Under the pieces are notes generated by a model, which searched no databases, was not told where the DNA came from, and saw only the letters and a program-made list of their open reading frames with translations. The position numbers and the translations under genes are program-made. From Saprospiraceae bacterium (lineage in GTDB: Bacteria; Bacteroidota; Bacteroidia; Chitinophagales; Saprospiraceae): a stretch of 43,695 nt of DNA. The stretch covers positions 1 to 43,695 of the forward strand of contig JALVEE010000289.1 of NCBI GenBank assembly GCA_027008645.1. The letters are read 5' to 3'. Shown in pieces: positions 38,374-43,695 of the stretch; the first letter of the stretch is position 1, and each line of letters begins with the position of its first letter.

Positions 38374-39816
38374 ATGAAATATACAAAATTAATTATCACG
38401 GCAATACTTTTTCTTGCAATTGGAATTTTTGCGGGAAAACTGATTTTTACGGCTAATAACGCTGAAAAAATAGAAAATCATTCGGAAGCAGAACACACAG
38501 ATGAGCATTGGACTTGCTCGATGCACCCGCAGATTGATATGCCGGAACCAGGTCAATGTCCTATTTGTGGTATGGACTTAATTACAAAAGAAAAAGGTTC
38601 GGAAGAGCAATTGGATCCAAATAGATTTAAAATGACCAAAACGGCTATTGCTCTTGCAAATATTCAAACATTTACAGTAGGAAATTCTATACCCGGTATA
38701 GACAAATCCAAAATGAAACTGTCAGGTAAAATTGTTCAAAATGATAATAACACCGCGCTTCAAACAGCACATTTTGGAGGTAGAATTGAAAAATTGTATT
38801 ACAAAGCAGAAGGAGATTATATCAAAAAAGGCAGTTTACTCGCTTTGATTTATTCTCCTGAATTGGTAACAGCTCAAAACGAATTGATACAAGCTTTGGA
38901 AGTAAAAAACGAGCAACCTGAATTGTATAATTCCGTGAGGAAAAAATTGTTGAATTGGAAATTGACGGAAGAACAAGTAAGGGAGATAGAACAGAAAAAA
39001 GGAATTATCACAAACTTCAAGATGTATGCAAGTGTAAGCGGTATAATCACCAAAAAGTTTGTAGAAGAAGGTGATCACGTTAGAGAAGGAAGTAAAATGT
39101 TTGAAGTTTTGGGAATGGGTACGGTTTGGGCTGAATTTGACGTGTTTGAACGAGATATAGCATATATCAAAAAAGGCACACAAATCACAATCACATCTAA
39201 TGCATATCCTGATAAAAAAATCACATCCAAAATTAATTTTATTGATCCTTTACTTGATTCAAATACGAGAACGGTAAAGGTAAGAGCTACTGTTAGAAAC
39301 AATAATTATACGCTAAAACCCGGTATGATAGTTTATGCTGATATAGATATAAGTCCAACTTCAAAATCAAATAAAAGCTCGATATTAGTACCTAAAACCG
39401 CTGTAATGTGGACAGGTAAACGTTCTATCGTATATGTCAAACCTGAGGCAGATAAACCAATATTTGAACTCAGAGAAGTAGAATTGGGGAAAGATATGGG
39501 GCCAAACTATGAAATATTATCAGGGTTAGAACAGGGTGAGGAAGTTGTGACCAATGGTACATTTACACTTGATGCAGCTGCTCAATTGCAAGGTAAGGCT
39601 AGTATGATGAACCCTACAGCAGATGCCGGTCAATCAGGAATCGAAATGAAATGTGCATCCGGTAAATGTGGTGAAAGTATGAAGAAAGAAGGGAAAAGTA
39701 TGAAGACAAAAGATAATGGAGGAAAGACAAAAGATAAAAGTAAAAGGATAAAAGTTGAAGGTAAAAAGGGAGAAGAGATGAAGTGTGGTGCCGGGAAGTG
39801 TGGAGGAGGGATGTAG
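38374..39816 (+). CDS. cusB: RND efflux periplasmic adaptor (CusB-like) with heavy-metal-binding domain and Cys/Met/Lys-rich tail
   Basis: WTCSMHPQIDMPEPGQCPICGMDLI; GGRIEKLYYKAEGDYIKKGSLLALIYSPEL; C-terminal EMKCASGKCGESM ... EMKCGAGKCGGGM. Confidence 0.9.
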   Translation: MKYTKLIITAILFLAIGIFAGKLIFTANNAEKIENHSEAEHTDEHWTCSMHPQIDMPEPGQCPICGMDLITKEKGSEEQLDPNRFKMTKTAIALANIQTFTVGNSIPGIDKSKMKLSGKIVQNDNNTALQTAHFGGRIEKLYYKAEGDYIKKGSLLALIYSPELVTAQNELIQALEVKNEQPELYNSVRKKLLNWKLTEEQVREIEQKKGIITNFKMYASVSGIITKKFVEEGDHVREGSKMFEVLGMGTVWAEFDVFERDIAYIKKGTQITITSNAYPDKKITSKINFIDPLLDSNTRTVKVRATVRNNNYTLKPGMIVYADIDISPTSKSNKSSILVPKTAVMWTGKRSIVYVKPEADKPIFELREVELGKDMGPNYEILSGLEQGEEVVTNGTFTLDAAAQLQGKASMMNPTADAGQSGIEMKCASGKCGESMKKEGKSMKTKDNGGKTKDKSKRIKVEGKKGEEMKCGAGKCGGGM

Positions 39817-39847
39817 TGAGGATTTATGTTTTAACCTCAACCCCTGT

Positions 39848-40385
39848 CCCCTTCTCCTTTAAAGGAGTGCATCCCTATTTTGTAACATTGTTGTTAAAGG
39901 AGAAGGGGGAACGAGTAGCTTGGTCTATTGTGAATTGCTCATTGTTAGTAGTGACATTTATTAGTAGGAGTATGGGAAAAGTCCCTCTCCTTTTTAGGAA
40001 ATTTTAAAGAGATAGGTGAAACTTATAAAAAGGAGAGGGATTTAGGGTGAGGATTAAAAGGAGAAGTGGGAACGAGCATCTTGGACTGATGAGAAAAGCT
40101 TTTATTAAGCAGTGACATATTTTGTAGGAGTATGGGAAAAGTCCCTCTCCTTTTTGTGAAAATTTAAAGAGATAGGAATAACTTGTAAAAAGGAGAGGGA
40201 TTTAGGGTGAGGATTAAAAGGAGAAGTGGGAACGAGCATCTTGGACTGATGAGAAAAGCTTTTATAAAGCAGTGACATATTTTGTAGGAGTATGGGAAAA
40301 GTCCCTCTCCTTTTTAGGAAAATTTAAAGAGATAGGAATAACTTATAAAAAGGAGAGGGATTTAGGGTGAGGATTGAAAGGAAAA
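39848..40385. repeat. 160-bp tandem repeat with internal long inverted repeats (about 2.6 close copies plus one diverged copy)
   Basis: aggagtatgggaaaagtccctctcc starts at 39966, 40126 and 40286 (exact 160-bp spacing); each unit carries CCCTCTCCTTTTT...AAAAAGGAGAGGGATTTAGGGTGAGG; diverged copy has 15-bp perfect IR CCCCTTCTCCTTTAA (39848-39862)/TTAAAGGAGAAGGGG (39894-39908). Confidence 0.92.
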
Positions 40386-40441
40386 GGAGTAGGTTAGCAG
40401 AGGAATTTGGGTGAGGATAAAATAGAATTAATTAAATAAAT

Positions 40442-42481
40442 ATGAAAAAAATGAAAATTATATTACTATCAACATTATTCATAGCATTATTTGCTATGAA
40501 TGTTAAGGCACATTGCAAACTTGAGTATCCCGTAGGGGGAGAAAGTTTTAAATCGGGAGAATCTATTACTATTAAATGGAAAGTTACTATTGCACATAAT
40601 ACCGATAATTGGGATTTGTATTTTAGTAGTGATAATGGTGCTAATTGGGAGACAATAAAAGAAGACATCAATGTCAATACATTGTCTTACTCTTGGACTG
40701 TACCGGAATTGAATACCAATAGTGCAAAAATTAAAATAGTTCAAGACAATCAAGGAACGGATTATAACTCCGTGAGCGATGCATTTACTATTAAAACCGA
40801 TTCTGCGCCTACGGGAAACAAAATAAAAATTCCCGGTACAATTACAGGTACAGATATTAATTTGACTCTTCAAAATGGAGAATTTGAATTTTTCCCGGGG
40901 CATAAAACGGCAACAATGGGAGTGAATGGACCTGTATTAGGACCGACATTGATCGTTAATAAAGGAGATTTTCTTGATATAAAAGTCAAGAACGACCTTA
41001 ATGAAAGGACTACAATTCATTGGCACGGTATGCATGTTTCTTCTGAAAATGATGGAGGACCACATATGATAATAGAGCCGGGAGATACTTGGAATCCTAA
41101 GTATGAGGTTAAAAATCGTGCGAGTACCTGTTGGTATCATCCACACTTGGATACACATACTGATGAACATGTAAGTAAAGGAATTGCAGGATTTATAATA
41201 GTAAAAGACGATGAAGAGGCAGGATTTGATTTGCCGAGAACTTATGGTGTGGATGATATTCCATTAGCTGTTCAAACAAGGAGTTTTGACGATAATTATC
41301 AAGTAGAATGGGATGTGAACACCGATGATGTTTTGATAGTAAATGGTACACAGAATGCATATGTAGATGTGCCAGCTCAAGTTGTCAGATTTAGGCTTTT
41401 GGACGGATCATCACAAAGAGTTTTTAATTTTGGTCTTGAAGGAAACAAAGATTTTTATATGATAGCAACTGATGGTGGATTGGTGGAAAAACCGGTAAAA
41501 CTATCTAGATTACCATTATCACCGGGGGAAAGAGCAGAGATTTTGGTTGATTTTACTGGAATGGAAGGCAAAACTATTAGTTTGATGAGTTATGCTTCTG
41601 AATTTTCCAATGGTATTTACGGTGCTTCCAGCCCCGGACCTATGCCCGGAATGCAATTGAACGGTTATAACCCAAACCCGATGAATGGAGCTGATTTTAA
41701 AATTATAGATTTTGTTGTAGGTCAGAAAACGGCAAATCCTGTTACTGCTATTCCAGCTGTTTTGGCGGGTGAAACACCATATAGTGTGAATGATGTTGAC
41801 GATAATAGGAATATTACTTTTAGAGCAAAAAGTCCGGGTATGAACCAGTTGAACGGTGACTTTTATATCAATGGAGTAAGTTTTGATATGGATATTATCA
41901 ATATCACGATACCTTTGAATAATACCGAGATTTGGACAATACAAAACAATACCCCGATAGCACATCCATTTCATCTTCACGACGTAGGATATTATATTTT
42001 GGATATCGATGGCAATCCGCCTCCTGCTTATGCTAAAGGCAAAAAAGATACCTATCTAGTTCCAGGTAGGCATAGCACAATGAGAATCATCACCAAGTTC
42101 AAAAACTTTGCTAATGACTCGATTCCCTATATGTATCATTGTCATATGTTGAAGCACGAAGATGGAGGTATGATGGGAGCTTTTGTTGTAGTAGATAAGA
42201 GTACTGCAACTAATGAATTAAATTCCAAAGAAGGTTTATTTTTATATCCAAACCCTACAAGGTCAATGTATGTTACCGTGGAACTTCAGGACAAGAAAGA
42301 AAGAATCAATGCATATTCTGTGATCGATGAAAGCGGAAGAATCTTATCATACCATATAGTTGACAAAAATGAAATCAGCAATATGTATTCTATCCCGGTT
42401 TTTAATTATGAAAAAGGAGTGTATATGTTAAAAGTTTATTCTGATAATAAGATATATAGCAGGAAGCTGGTGGTGGAATGA
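40442..42481 (+). CDS. T9SS-targeted multicopper oxidase with N-terminal Ser/Thr-rich Ig-like (Kre9/KNH) domain
   Basis: TIHWHGMHV, CWYHPHLDTHTDEH, HPFHLHDVGYYI, YHCHMLKHEDGGMMGAF copper motifs; C-term LFLYPNPTRSMYV...KIYSRKLVVE. Confidence 0.9.
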   Translation: MKKMKIILLSTLFIALFAMNVKAHCKLEYPVGGESFKSGESITIKWKVTIAHNTDNWDLYFSSDNGANWETIKEDINVNTLSYSWTVPELNTNSAKIKIVQDNQGTDYNSVSDAFTIKTDSAPTGNKIKIPGTITGTDINLTLQNGEFEFFPGHKTATMGVNGPVLGPTLIVNKGDFLDIKVKNDLNERTTIHWHGMHVSSENDGGPHMIIEPGDTWNPKYEVKNRASTCWYHPHLDTHTDEHVSKGIAGFIIVKDDEEAGFDLPRTYGVDDIPLAVQTRSFDDNYQVEWDVNTDDVLIVNGTQNAYVDVPAQVVRFRLLDGSSQRVFNFGLEGNKDFYMIATDGGLVEKPVKLSRLPLSPGERAEILVDFTGMEGKTISLMSYASEFSNGIYGASSPGPMPGMQLNGYNPNPMNGADFKIIDFVVGQKTANPVTAIPAVLAGETPYSVNDVDDNRNITFRAKSPGMNQLNGDFYINGVSFDMDIINITIPLNNTEIWTIQNNTPIAHPFHLHDVGYYILDIDGNPPPAYAKGKKDTYLVPGRHSTMRIITKFKNFANDSIPYMYHCHMLKHEDGGMMGAFVVVDKSTATNELNSKEGLFLYPNPTRSMYVTVELQDKKERINAYSVIDESGRILSYHIVDKNEISNMYSIPVFNYEKGVYMLKVYSDNKIYSRKLVVE

Positions 42482-42497
42482 GGAATGAGGGGGTGCA

Positions 42498-42546
42498 TTT
42501 CATTTTTTCGCATTGCGGGTTGATTCTCCTTTAGGAGTCAGAGGCA
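42498..42546 (+). repeat. Second dispersed repeat, reverse complement of 23828..23874
   Basis: tttcattttttcgcattgcgggttgattctcctttaggagtcagaggca matches reverse complement of tgcctctgaatactaaaggagaatcagcccgcaatgaaaaaattgaaa. Confidence 0.8.
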
Positions 42547-42661
42547 AAGAATAGGAAAAGCGAAAAAATGGAATACCCCAAATCGAATAATCCTTTTATA
42601 ATTAAATAATATTTACTATATTTGTAGCTTTGATAGGACGTTATATGAAGAATAAATAAAA

Positions 42662-43405
42662 TTGCGTCAATATATAAACAATATGCCTAAAACAAAATCT
42701 ATAAAAGATAAAATAAATCTCAACGGGATAGAAATCGAAATCGAAATGGTCAAAGTCCCGGCAGGGTCTTTTATGATGGGAAGTGAGGAATGGGAATACT
42801 CACAACCCGTTCATAAAGTGACTTTTGACAAACCGTTTTTTATAGCAAAATATATGGTAACACAAAAATTGTGGAAGCAAGTCTTGGGTGAGAATAACAA
42901 CCCGTCCTTGTTTAAAGGAGATAGCAGACCGGTTGAAAGGGTTAGTTGGGATATGGCTAAAGAATTTATAAATAAAATAAACAAATTTTCGGATAAAACT
43001 TATCGTCTTCCTTCAGAGTCTGAATGGGAATATGCATCAAGAGGCGGACAAAAGTTTGCAAAAGAAAATTTGGATTATTCAGGAAGCAACTGGCTTAAAG
43101 AAGTAGGTTGGTATGGTAAAAACAGTATGAAAGAATCAAAACCGATAGGATTGAAAATGCCAAATCAATTAGGCTTATTTGATATGAGTGGTAATGTATG
43201 GGAATGGTGCCAAGATAATTGGAAAGACAATTATAAAAAACATCCTTTAAATGGTAAGCCTTATTCAGGTGAAAAGGCGAACATTCGCGCGGTTCGTGGT
43301 GGGTGTTGGACCGGTAGTGATTTCAGTTGTTCTGTGTTCGTTCGCATCAGGAGTGATCGAGATAACGTGGGTAATTATTTAGGTTTTCGTTTAGCCCGGT
43401 ACTAA
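42662..43405 (+). CDS. Formylglycine-generating-enzyme/SUMF1-fold (C-type-lectin-like) protein; candidate DGR target
   Basis: VKVPAGSFMMGSEEWEYSQPVHKVTF, YRLPSESEWEYASRGG, LGLFDMSGNVWEWCQDNW, RAVRGGCW...GFRLARY; start may be internal Met at 42683. Confidence 0.9.
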   Translation: MRQYINNMPKTKSIKDKINLNGIEIEIEMVKVPAGSFMMGSEEWEYSQPVHKVTFDKPFFIAKYMVTQKLWKQVLGENNNPSLFKGDSRPVERVSWDMAKEFINKINKFSDKTYRLPSESEWEYASRGGQKFAKENLDYSGSNWLKEVGWYGKNSMKESKPIGLKMPNQLGLFDMSGNVWEWCQDNWKDNYKKHPLNGKPYSGEKANIRAVRGGCWTGSDFSCSVFVRIRSDRDNVGNYLGFRLARY

Positions 43406-43695
43406 ATCTTGGTATCTTTTACACTTTTACTCTTTGTGTTTGATATGAGTGTATTATTTTCCAGGGATTTGATCCATCCGCCTGTCTTTTTTCCTATTTC
43501 GTTGAGTTTTTCAGCGAAATGTTGATATTTCAAAACAAATATTTTTCATCATAAACAATGCCATGTTCATTTAACCCAACTTGGCATTATTTACAAAAAA
43601 AACACAAAAATTCAGCTATTTTTCGGACTTTCTAAAACATAAATAATTGATAATCAATTGCAGTTGTTTTTTAATTGGTGTTTGTAGTGATGTAC

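Noticed and set aside
39783-40007. 74-aa plus-strand ORF
   Set aside because: Overlaps the cusB 3' end and the tandem repeat; spurious.
43432-43560. Possible minus-strand peptide LKYQHFAEKLNEIGKKTGGWIKSLENN... near the window end
   Set aside because: Only ~44 codons, no ATG and preceded by stop codons; considered as a DGR accessory (Avd) but no resemblance to that family.
1-43695. CRISPR arrays, rRNA or tRNA genes
   Set aside because: No regularly spaced 20-40-bp direct repeats with unique spacers and no recognisable tRNA/rRNA sequence; the 160-bp tandem repeats are contiguous with no spacers.

Overview
AT-rich Bacteroidota-type chromosomal window. Supporting signs are T9SS C-terminal sorting domains, an HYC_CC_PP-type protein and weak Shine-Dalgarno sequences. 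The left end is a minus-strand nitrous-oxide-reductase (nos) locus, and I consider it the most exciting part of the window. It encodes two adjacent full-length NosZ-like proteins with complementary copper-site loss. The 798-aa protein keeps all seven predicted CuZ histidines, lost every CuA ligand in an ungapped alignment, and carries a C-terminal CxxCH cytochrome c domain. The 730-aa protein lost all seven CuZ histidines but keeps an intact CuA motif (H...CTEFCSALHLEM). This suggests a two-subunit (CuZ + CuA) heteromeric N2O reductase. The middle is mostly housekeeping: patatin/OMP, T9SS Omp28-like protein, NhaC, MtfA, LMW-PTP, truA, xerD, ruvC, HMG-CoA reductase, type 2 IDI, FAH, PFOR, DUF4403 and EttA. 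It also holds a restriction-modification deletion scar, a MITE-like element and palindromic repeat arrays. The right third is a Cus-type copper efflux locus (HYC_CC_PP, CusA, TolC, CusB with a Cys-rich tail) followed by a 160-bp tandem repeat, a T9SS multicopper oxidase, and an FGE-sulfatase-fold gene whose 3' end looks like a diversity-generating-retroelement variable region. No rRNA, tRNA or CRISPR was recognised.
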